A stretch of 64,000 nucleotides of DNA from the NCBI GenBank assembly GCA_003008705.1, contig PDUO01000076.1, positions 84,576 through 148,575 on the forward strand, given 5' to 3'. Below are positions 13,486 to 22,562 of this stretch, one piece after another. How positions within the stretch are numbered: position 1 is the stretch's first letter; each line of letters begins with the position of its first letter. Position numbers and translations under genes: made by a program. The notes beneath the pieces are model-generated. The model ran no database searches and was not told the origin of the DNA. It saw only the letters and a program-made list of their open reading frames with translations. Source of the stretch: Pezicula radicicola. Its lineage: Eukaryota; Ascomycota; Leotiomycetes; Helotiales; Dermateaceae.

Positions 13486-14156
13486 TCAACCACCGTGGAG
13501 AGTCGACACGAACAGTATGTTGTCGTTAGCTTGCAGCGCATAGGCTGCCTCTCCCTCGAGTTCCCAATCTGCGTCATTGATGAGAACTAGGATTCCAGGA
13601 CGGCTACATGACGCATGTCCAGCTGTCAGTCAGATGCCGCTGATATACTTGCACACCACGCGGTAATGCGAGGACGGCCGGGGAAGACGGAAGAGGCGAT
13701 GTGCAGGATGAAGAAAACGGTGAAGCAGATCAAAATATGATATATAGTAAAGTAAAGAATGCAATGCAGAGAAGTGAAAACATTTTGTTGACCCAGATGT
13801 GTCCTGCAGTGATTTGTGGAAGAGGGATGAGTTGAAGAGCGGTGACAATGCGAGGGGGGTACAGCTGGCTTTAGCTTACACGTGATCGTCAAGAACAAAC
13901 ATCTCTTTCCTGCTGTCCTTCATGACTTTCTCCGTAAGATAGTTTACCAGCCAGCCAACGGTGACGGCCTGGCCCTTGTCATCCTTTGCAGGAATGGTTA
14001 TCTTATGCTTGCGTTGATCTGAGAAGAGCATTTCGAGGCCGCCACTGATGGGTGGCTTGTTAGCGTCCTGTGCACATGCTATGGGGTTGAGGTTGCTTAC
14101 GTGAACTCCACAATGATAGGGATTGTCTCTTCGACAACTACTTTCTCAGACGCCAT
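13486..14156 (-). CDS. URM1: Urm1, ubiquitin-related modifier 1
   Basis: Three minus-strand exons, 14156-14101, 14044-13880 and 13603-13486, give a 112-residue protein, the normal size for Urm1. It begins [18 protein letters not shown], contains the GWLVNYL segment and a [15 protein letters not shown] segment, and ends in the family's diagnostic STLHGG with a C-terminal diglycine. Urm1 is a sulfur carrier activated by Uba4; its thiocarboxylate supplies sulfur for 2-thiolation of wobble uridine in tRNA Lys, Glu and Gln, and it can also be conjugated to proteins. The second intron, about 276 bp, is long for this window; I placed it by matching the frame and the conserved C-terminus. The gene diverges from ELP2 across a 449 bp gap. 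Confidence 0.93.
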
Positions 14157-14605
14157 GGTGACTATGATCTGGAGATGTGCGAGTGAATGAGAGTGGGATT
14201 CTGAGGAGAAGAATGGGAAAGGGGAGAGAGAGATGTGAGATTAAGCTCGACTCGCTTAAATTTGGCGAAGATTTTGCTATGACCTCAAAAATATTGGAAG
14301 CTACAAGTGCCTGCCTTTACCACGAATAATATACTTCCCCGTCCAAACTTAACTTACTTCCCACTGAACATCTTGTCAAGGCTGGCTTTATGAGAGAGCC
14401 TTACTAGCCGACGAATGCCCCATGCCGGTGCATCCCAAAATTTGACAAGGCTGAATAGAGAACGTGCAAGGCTGACGTTGCAACCAAGAGAGACAGGACT
14501 TCTGAATTTTACTTCTGCTACCGTACTAGGGGACCTCTGACTACCAGGTAACTGAGAAACCCCTCGTCTGAGAGGGCTTCCCTGCCCACTACTAGGAGAA
14601 GCGCT
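14157..14605. promoter_or_regulatory. Shared divergent promoter of URM1 and ELP2
   Basis: This 449 bp gap separates the two start codons and must hold both promoters. The octamer CAAGGCTG occurs three times in the same orientation, at 14377-14384, 14446-14453 and 14467-14474. No established factor site was recognised. The part next to URM1 is purine-rich on the plus strand, so CT-rich in the URM1 sense, as in many fungal leaders. Confidence 0.6.
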
Positions 14606-17205
14606 ATGTCACATACCCCCGAATACATCGCGGCTGGTGGGAATAGACATCCTTCTGCTGCAGATTGGGATGACTCTGGTGTCCTAGCCTTTGGAACAGA
14701 CAGAAACATTGCGCTCTGGCGACCACAGGTATGTCCCACTCGCTTACAAACAAGTTCAGACTCTGATAGGTTCGTGTAGGATGGTGATTCAAGGGGCATA
14801 TTTGATCTCCTTGGAGGTCATACAGATATTGTGAATGCGGTCAAATTCATTCCAGGATCGGATGGGATACTGCTTTCTGGCTCTGTTGACAAAACTGTGA
14901 AAATCTGGAAGCAGACCGATAGCAATTCAAGGGACTATGAATGTATTCAAACGATTACAGACCACCAAAGCTCTATCAACTGCATTGCCGTAGCTACTGG
15001 CTCTTCGATATTCGTTACCGGCTCCGCAGATGCAACAGTTAGAGTATGGTCCTTTGATATTAGCAATATAGCAAGCGGGGCGAAACTGCTTCAGTCTATT
15101 ACGATTAAACCACGATTCTTCCCTTTGGCATTGGCCTTGAGCTCTCTATCGTCCTCGGTAATCTCCATGCAGCCTACCCACTTCCTCAAACTAACCGAGT
15201 GACCTAGGCATCTGGCTCTTACGTGCTTGCCGTTGCCGGTACAAAAGACATCATACAACTCTATGTCCTAGATTCTTCAGAAGACAAGGCGGAATTTAAG
15301 CTTCAAGCAACACTCTCTGGCCACGAGGGATGGATTCGATCACTGGCCTTCACTAGAGAGCCTCGCAGTCTAGATAGCGACTCTTCAGATAGTGATTTGC
15401 TGATGTCCTCGGCAAGCCAAGATAAATACATCCGACTTTGGCGAATCCATGAAGGCAAAGACTTACCAGTCGCAGCAGCTTCAGCAGATCCGTCTCTGGG
15501 TGCTTATATGCCAGGAAAGTCCTTGTCAAATAAAGCACACAGGTTCAAAGCCGAGGGCATTGACTTTTCCGCGACTTTTGAAGCCTTACTCTTGGGTCAC
15601 GAAGACTGGATCTACAGCACCAAGTGGAGGACTCATAGTGAGAAGTTACAGCTACTATCAGCATCAGCTGATAACTCGTTGGCAATCTGGGAACAAGATG
15701 TAGCTTCTAGCGTCTGGGTGACTGTCTCGCGTCTTGGTGAGATTAGCGCCGAAAAAGGATCGACCAGCGCAACGGGAAGTACTGGAGGTTTCTGGACTGG
15801 GCTGTGGTCACCTTCTGGTGAGACTGTTATCTGTATGGGTAGGACTGGAAGCTGGAGGTTATGGAATCACAACGCTCAGCAAGACAGGTGGATCAAGGGC
15901 GTTGGTGTAAGCGGCCACACTCAATCTGTCACAGGAATTGCGTGGTCTAAAGATGGCGATTACATCCTTTCTACCAGTTCAGACCAGACATCCAGATTAC
16001 ACGCCAAATGGAAGCGCGGTGATAAAAGCACCTGGCACGAAATGTCTAGGCCACAGATTCATGGTTACGACTTAAACTGTATTGACAGTCTCGGCGATTC
16101 ACAGTTTGTCTCAGGAGCAGACGAGAAGTTACTGCGAGTATTCAATGAGCCGAAAGCTGTTGCAAGTCTTCTGAACAATTTGTGTGGCTTTGGAGGATCT
16201 CATATCGAAGATATGGCCGATGCAGCAAATATGCCTCTATTAGGTCTCTCTAATAAGGCTGTTGAGGCTGTTGAAGATGACCAAGAGATTGCCAATGGTC
16301 ACCACACTGATAGAGAAGCTATTGATCCAGCGTCAATTGCACGCAAGTCAACCCTAGACCTTGCGCACCCGCCACTGGAAGATCACCTCTCGCGACACAC
16401 TCTTTGGCCAGAAATCGAAAAGCTTTACGGGCATGGCTATGAGATATCAGCCTTAGCCAGCAGTCATGATGGATCAGTTATCGCTACAGCTTGTAAAGCA
16501 AGCTCTATCGACCATGCTGTTATAAGACTTTTCGAAACGAAGACCTGGCACGAGATTAGACCACCTCTGACGGCTCACTCATTGACTGTGACGAGCTTGA
16601 AGTTCTCTCTGGATGATAAGTATCTACTCAGCGTTGGAAGAGATAGACAATGGGCAGTGTTCAAACAGGATGATTCTCAACCATCTCTTTACACCCTCGA
16701 ACAGTCTGATCCTAAAGGTCATTCTAGGATGATCTTGGATGCAGCTTGGGCACCCACACCTGTCCCGGCATTTGCAACCGCTGGACGGGACAAGCAAGTT
16801 AAGATCTGGGCAAAGAGCCATGAAAGCCCAGAGGTTGGATTTAGGTTTACCGGCCAGAGTATTCCTGAAAAGTCTCCGGTCACTGCTATTGATATCTCAG
16901 ACATCATTCGGGAGGCAGATGGAGTAAGTGAAGTGTACCTGGCTGTTGGTACGGATAGTGGCGTTGTTACCATATACTTGCTGCGTGGCCTAGAGATAGT
17001 CAAGGAGCAGACTATAGATCTAAGGTAAGATATATTCAATTATCACATTTCGAACTTTATTAACAAGTCACCCAGTGTACGGCCACAGGCAACAAAGGCA
17101 ATCACACAGCTGTCATGGAGACCATCCAAGACAGGGAATGGGTTCATGGAGCTTGCAATCGCAAGCGAGGATAGCTCTTTGCGGATTTATTCTCTGGATG
17201 TCTAA
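14606..17205 (+). CDS. ELP2: Elongator complex subunit Elp2 (WD40 protein)
   Basis: Four exons, 14606-14728, 14780-15157, 15208-17024 and 17076-17205, join in frame to 815 residues, the usual length of Elp2. The start is MSHTPEYIAAGGNRH. WD40-type repeats run through the protein, with clear units such as HTDIVNAVKFIPGSDG, GHEGWIRSLAF, GHEDWIYSTKW, GHTQSVTGIAWSKDG and GHGYEISALASSHDG, forming the paired beta-propellers known for Elp2. Elongator (Elp1-6) makes the 5-carbonylmethyl modification of wobble uridines in the cytoplasm; Elp2 is a scaffold subunit of the Elp1-Elp2-Elp3 core. The last exon (KAITQLSWRP to LRIYSLDV) closes the final propeller blade and supports the model. The divergent neighbour URM1 acts in the thiolation branch of the same tRNA modification. 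Confidence 0.95.
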
Positions 17206-17613
17206 ACTAAAAACAAACGGTGTGCTCTAAACTCTGTAGAGCCCCATTGTATGTTGAATGCTGCGCTATTCATGCGCCCGAATACAAAGCCTAGAGGATT
17301 TATATACTCCCCAAGCCCTAAATGAAGATGAAACCGGTGTATGTTAAATGCCAGCGCCAGATAAATGCATCAGATAGTAGGCGTTGAGCCTCAATCTTTC
17401 CCCCAACTCCAAACGAAATCATCCAGTTTATGTTAAATTCAGCGCCGATTATGCATGCATAAAGTTCGTTGAGCCTTCCCATCGTTCAAAATAACGCTGT
17501 GTGTTAAAATGCCGAGCAACTATGCATCATGACAAGAGGCGTTGAAGCGCTTTAAAACAAGGAAATAAAAAACTAGTTAATCCCCCAAGCACGTTATATA
17601 CGTACCATTCAAA
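17206..17613. other. Convergent intergenic gap, ELP2 / CAF16
   Basis: About 400 bp between two convergent stop codons. It contains three related segments, near 17337, 17429 and 17499, each with a TATGTTAAAT- or GTGTTAAAA-like core followed by GCCAGCGC/GCGCC-type and TGCAT motifs. They look like an imperfect tandem repeat of about 80-90 bp. Otherwise it should be the two 3' UTRs. Confidence 0.4.
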
Positions 17614-18489
17614 TTAAAAGGTCCTTGGCTTTGCAACTTCAGCACCATACCCTCCAACGCCACCTGCTGCATAAGTCTTACCCTCACTGCCCACAGGAAG
17701 CTTATCTTTGGCATTCCTGGGCCCTCTCTCCCTCAAGTCATCCTTCAACCACTGCAAGACTAACTCACCCAAACGACTATTTCCCGTATCGAACTCCTTC
17801 TTACCCTTCACATCAAACTCTCCAATTGCACCCCACTCTTTCACCTTCCCAAGACTCATATGTACCAAATGCGTTGGCCAATCGGCAAGGTTATCCAGAA
17901 TATGTGTTGCGTACACAATAGTGCATTCTCTCGTCTCCGTCTCTTTCTTCAAGAAGGCCAAGAAATTGCTGCGAGAGAGGAGGTCAAGGTCGACGGTAAT
18001 TTCATCAAGTAGAAGAATCCTCCATGGTCGAATCAAACCCATTGCTAACTGCACGCGACGTCGTTCACCATCGGACACAGCATGCATCCTCCACTCTAGA
18101 TCGATATCCAACACATCAACCAACTCATCCCTTCGATCAGGATAGGCATCGCCGCCAACACTCTTCAACAACTCCTGCACACCAATATCCGTCCTCACAA
18201 TCGGATTTAGGACCCATTCCAAGCCTAAGTATGTAACTCCTTCTAATCCATCTTTGAAAGGATCAAGACCACCGACGGAAACTGTGCCCGAGGGCGCGAG
18301 CCGTTTTCCTGAGAGGAGACGTAGCAGTGTTGTTTTGCCGGCTCCATTGGCACCGATAAGGAGGGTGCGGGAAGATGGGGGGAGGTTGAGAACGATGGAA
18401 GAGAGGCCGAGAGAACGATCGGGGAAGCTGTAGGAGAGGTTGGTTATGTTGATGTCGGGCGCTTTGGTTTGATCGATGAATGAGCCCAT
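17614..18489 (-). CDS. Caf16-like soluble ABC ATPase
   Basis: A single minus-strand exon codes for 291 residues when started at MGSFIDQTKAP (ATG at 18489), matching the roughly 290 residues of yeast Caf16. An in-frame start 44 codons upstream exists, but its Lys/Ser/Pro-rich extension is not family-like. The protein is one ABC nucleotide-binding domain without membrane segments: Walker A GANGAGKT (46-53), signature VSDGERRRVQ (138-147) instead of the usual LSGGQ, Walker B ILLLDE (158-163) and H-loop His at about 196. Caf16 proteins associate with the Ccr4-Not complex and the Pol II machinery in yeast; the molecular role is poorly known. The catalytic motifs are intact, so ATP hydrolysis is likely. 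Confidence 0.9.
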   Translation of the reverse strand: MGSFIDQTKAPDINITNLSYSFPDRSLGLSSIVLNLPPSSRTLLIGANGAGKTTLLRLLSGKRLAPSGTVSVGGLDPFKDGLEGVTYLGLEWVLNPIVRTDIGVQELLKSVGGDAYPDRRDELVDVLDIDLEWRMHAVSDGERRRVQLAMGLIRPWRILLLDEITVDLDLLSRSNFLAFLKKETETRECTIVYATHILDNLADWPTHLVHMSLGKVKEWGAIGEFDVKGKKEFDTGNSRLGELVLQWLKDDLRERGPRNAKDKLPVGSEGKTYAAGGVGGYGAEVAKPRTF

Positions 18490-18906
18490 ATTTGTAGAGT
18501 TACGGCGATTCTGATGGAAGGGAGTGGAGGGTATTTTTGAAGGTGGTGGCTGAGAGTTGTAGAAATGGGAATGGGAGGCCTTATTATTTTTTTTGTATGA
18601 TCGGATCGAGCAATGACGCATCGTCCTGCCAATATGGCGGGAGAATGGGGCCCTTGCAGAGTGGGGCTAAGCGAGCATTGCGGTCTATGAAAAGGGGGGA
18701 GGATGCTTGCTCAACGAACACTCTCTTGTATACTCATGGTCGCCGAAAATATATATATATATATATATTTTTTTTTTCAAAATAGACCCCAATTCAGTCT
18801 AAATCCCAGGTTCGAGGTCCACTCCTCAAAGAGTTCTTGATAGACACAACATAAACTGCGATAAGGCAACCTAAAGTGGACACAATCTCTCCGTATCCCG
18901 AATAAC
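18490..18906. other. Intergenic gap with AT repeat
   Basis: The gap holds the CAF16 promoter and a 20 bp AT dinucleotide run at 18749-18768 followed by a T run to 18777. I looked for the missing N-terminal part of the neighbouring GH43 gene in all forward frames here and did not find it. Confidence 0.5.
18749..18777. repeat. AT dinucleotide and poly-T tract
   Basis: Ten AT units continue directly into about ten T residues. It sits just upstream of the truncated GH43 pseudogene. Confidence 0.8.
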
Positions 18907-20140
18907 ATGGACTATATAAACTTCGTTATGCACATTCAGAGTGATCATTATCCAATATTCTTTGACTTCCAAGGAATAGACCCCTGTTTATTCTTCAATG
19001 ATGATAGAAAGGCTTATATTCAAGGATCTTGGAGAGCGGGTAATGTTATGAATCCTATGTACACGATCAGACAATTCGAGATCGATATCTCGACTGGGAA
19101 ACCACTCTCGGAGGTGAAAGAGCTTTGGGATGGGTATTTGAAGGACGGTGATGTGGAAGGTCCACATTTATATAAGAAAGATGGGTTTTATTATCTTCTT
19201 ACCGCAAAAGGTGGGACTTGGGAACATTATTTGTTATCGATTGCACAATCAAAGAGTGCTTGGGGTCCCTTTGAGTCTTATGAGGAGAATCCTGTTCTTA
19301 CTGCTCATGGCACGAATGAGAATATTCAAAATACAGGGCATGGAGAGCTTTTTCAAGATGGGAATGGTGAGTGGTGGAAGACATGTTTAGGTATCAGAAA
19401 TGAAGATGGTAGATCTCCGATGGGTCGAGAGACGTTTCTTACACCAGTATCTTGGCCAACAGGTGGATGGCCAAAAATCGAACATCCACTTATGCAATTC
19501 GAACGCCGTCAAATCCTACCAACACCCTTAGAAACTGATCGGGGGAACTAATTCCTAAAAGTAAAGCGACCTAAAGTAGAAGATATCTACATCCGCAACG
19601 CCAATCTTTCAAAATACTATTTCCCACCCAATGGTCAAACAGTTACATTATTAGTAAACAACACCTCCCTCTCCACTCTATCAGGAACGACTTCTTTCCT
19701 CGGCAAACATCAACACAATTTAGACAGCACGGTAGAAACAACCCTATTCTACGACAAAACCGAAAAAGGCGAGATTGCCAAAGCAGGTCTAGCAGTCTAC
19801 AAAGAAGATTTCAGACATACAAGTATCTACTACGATTTCCGGATCTCTAAAATCAACTTCTCAATCTTTAATAAGTTAAAAGCTAAAAAACCAGTTATCA
19901 CTCAACACGAAACTGTTTATAGTCCAGGTGTCCTTAATTTTAGGATTGTGGCTACGAAGAAGAAGTATGAGTTTTTGTATCGGCAAGGGTGGGAGGGGGA
20001 GTGGAAAAAGTGTGGGTTTTATCGATGCTGCGGAGATGACGGCTTGTGATTTCACTGGGACGATATTTGGTATATTTGCTTCTGCTGAGGATGGGTGTGA
20101 GAGTTGCGCTGTTACTTTTGAGAGATTTCATGTTTGGTGA
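18907..20140 (+). pseudogene. Broken GH43 beta-xylosidase-like gene
   Basis: The translated segment from 18907 begins inside a glycoside hydrolase family 43 propeller. The PIFFDFQGIDPCLFFNDD stretch, the GDVEGPHLYKKDG segment carrying the family's catalytic Glu, and GHGELFQDGNG are all clear. The first roughly 120 residues, with the catalytic Asp base, are missing. Two further lesions follow. A TAA stop at 19549-19551 interrupts an otherwise continuous frame that resumes at once with a C-terminal concanavalin-like beta-sandwich (KVEDIYIRNANLS). Near 20011-20020, at an A-rich run, a one-base shift moves the frame to SVGFIDAAEMTACDFTG, ending at 20140. No GT-AG intron could remove the stop. Loss of the start, a nonsense codon and a frameshift together make an inactive relic most likely. 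The intact enzyme would have been a secreted hemicellulase. Confidence 0.85.
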
Positions 20141-20851
20141 TTGGTGTGTTGTGTTTTTTTTTTACAGAGTAGGGTGTTGTGGGATTATGTTAGATACAAC
20201 CTTGAAATAGAAGAAATAAGGTGTGCTTTAGTGCTTTGTAGGAATGGAAAGGTATCGAGGACAAGTCTGCAAAGGAGAGAAAAGAAAAAGTAGTGTTGGC
20301 TCTCTTTTCTGTTGAACTGGTGTGGAAAAGAACCGGGGTAGATAATAATGTGAGGTTAATACTTAAAACAAGGACTTATGTTGTATTGTCTCGTTTTAGG
20401 AGACTGACTGTACCTATCTATGTTAAGTAGCCACATAAGTCATGTCTTACTTTTCACGGGGTGTCTATTCTAATCAGCAAACACTACAGAATTCGATCTT
20501 TTCCTGAAGAAAATCTAGGTACTTTCTAGATAGTACTTATATTGTTTTTAAAACTCTTCTTTCCACAATTTCTTCTCCCTCTCTAGCTTGACACTGACAA
20601 ATGTTTTGGACTACAGCACTGGCCAGTAACTGCTTCAGAAATCCCAACTTTGAAAAGACTTTACGGTTGAACATAACGTTGAGTTTTTATAAAGTATCTT
20701 GATATATTACTTTTTTCCCACCCATAAATTCACTCCAAAGGACTTGTTCTGAATATGACTTCAGAGCTCGTGTTATTGTTTTACATGCTAATATACAGTG
20801 ATTTTATATATATTTTAGCTTCAGGCTCCCAACTTCCATCACCCGGAGCTT
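20141..20851. other. Intergenic gap, GH43 relic / MRPL7
   Basis: AT-rich sequence of about 710 bp between the relic and the 3' end of the mitochondrial uL5 gene. No coding segment, RNA gene or repeat was recognised. Confidence 0.5.
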
Positions 20852-22094
20852 CTAATCCACCAACTTTCCGTAAAATGGTACACCCATGGCACTCATCAGA
20901 AGTCTGGCATGTCGATCGGATTTTGCGCTCGTCTGAACATTGACGTGGAATCCAGGGATCATCTTTGGAGGATACATCTAAACGTTGTTAGCGCGGTAAA
21001 ATCACAGAGGGCATGAAAACCGGGTAGCCTTACATCATAGTTGATCTCAACTTCGGGGAACAAAATGGCAGCTTCTCTATCGAATCCCCAATGAATATTA
21101 CCGCTGCTATCACCAGTAGTACCTATCAATCCTTAGTATTTGTAGATAAAGGATCCGCAAGACATAATACCTTCCACACCTGGCCAGTCCTTGATTCTTG
21201 GGAATACAAGATTGACACACTTATCGATAAACTCGTATGCAGCGTCTCCCCTTATCTCGCAAGTCAGAGAAATTGGCATTGTCGCCCGAATTCCAAACTG
21301 TGCCACGCTGTGCTTCGCCTTGTGAACTACCGGCCGCACTCCTGTGACAGCTTGTAACATGATACCCGCAACATGCAATGCGGCTGAATCACTTGTGGCC
21401 CCTTTGATCATACTGTGTACAATTACTCTCTCAATCTTGGGAATGTTGCGCCACGTAATGTCATTTTCAATCAGACGTAGTACGTCTCCTCCTCGGGGCC
21501 CTCTCTTAGGTCTCCCTTTCATATATGGTGATGAATTGTCCCATTCTCGCAGACGGGGTGCCTTTGGCTCTGTGATAGTTCCAGGAGGCTTGTGTGCATA
21601 GGTAAGGGTCATGAGATCTTGAGCGATGGTTGTTTGGTACGTTTGTTCGAGTCGATTGTAGGAAAAGGGCCCAGGAACAAATTCGCGAGAAGACGGGTCG
21701 GATGCTGGAGGTGGTTGATGGGGATGAAGCGGCCCACGGTAATACCTTGGAGGTTTGTACTGGTATCTAAGAGATGTTAGGATTGACTCCAACGTCGCAT
21801 TTGTGCGTTCTATCCGTACCGACTAGGAGGAAGCTCCCTTTTCCTGCCCTTGGCCCTCTTCACAGGATCATATGCCTTAATAATATCCTCGGATGGCCCC
21901 AAAGAAGAGAGTGACGATTTTGACTCGAGCTCTTGGAAATCCTTTGCTGCTAATTGCTCCCGTGTCGGTGCTGGTGTTGAAGATGCTTCTCCAGATGCAT
22001 ATCGTCGACAATTCCAAGCAAGCGCCGTTGTCGCTGGGCGCGCATCTCTGGCGACCAATCGACAGAGCGTCGAGGGTAGTTCTCGTAAGGCCAT
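20852..22094 (-). CDS. MRPL7: Mitochondrial large ribosomal subunit protein uL5m
   Basis: Four minus-strand exons, 22094-21820, 21766-21171, 21122-21034 and 20977-20852, give 361 residues. The N-terminus (MALRELPSTLCRLVARDARP, then an Arg/Ala/Ser-rich region) looks like a mitochondrial presequence. The rest is ribosomal protein L5: RLREWDNSSPYMKGRPKRGP, NIPKIERVIVHSM, RIKDWPGV and, across the last two introns, TGDSSGNIHWGF and INYDMYPPKMIPGFHV, which are family hallmarks. uL5 sits in the central protuberance of the large subunit and contacts 5S rRNA in bacteria; yeast mitoribosomes lack 5S rRNA but keep the protein. All exon junctions preserve frame. It diverges from the deubiquitinase gene over 468 bp. 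Confidence 0.94.
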
Positions 22095-22562
22095 GATGCT
22101 GTCGTGTGGACCAGGAATGTCGTGATGTTCAGGTCATTCACATTAAGTGGTCGGGTCCAAAAATTGACGGAGCATTGAGATTGACATTGACTTGACGAAC
22201 ATGCAGCAGGGGCGGCCGATAGGGCCGCAGATCCACCTGTCAACCAACACCTTCTTCCAATGCAATCCTCCTTCCAATCTTTGCGCCACAGCAAACATCC
22301 CTCCCAGAACTTCGCAAGCCCAACCTCACCGTTGCTAATATTGCTGCGCTGTACCGACTGAGAATCCCACAGAGGTACAATGGGCCACGCGCGACATTCT
22401 AGGCAGCCTTGAAAAGCTCCCAAACGCTTGAACTGCGGCTGGACTGCATCAACACCCCACCAAAAGTTCCAACTTTCGAAGAGGAAGCGCCCCAATTCAA
22501 GACGACGAGAACCACAAAACCTTCCAACGTATTTGCTGTGCTTATCTTTGCGAATCGTCAGG
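22095..22562. promoter_or_regulatory. Divergent promoter, MRPL7 and deubiquitinase
   Basis: The 468 bp between the two start codons must contain both promoters. It includes a GGGGCGGCCG patch near 22208 and CT-rich stretches near 22250-22300. No specific factor site was recognised. Confidence 0.5.

Noticed and set aside
18490..18621. Upstream ATG giving a 335-residue CAF16 protein
   Set aside because: The 44-residue extension is low-complexity and outside the family length; the ATG at 18489 gives the usual size. A leader or weak targeting extension cannot be fully excluded.
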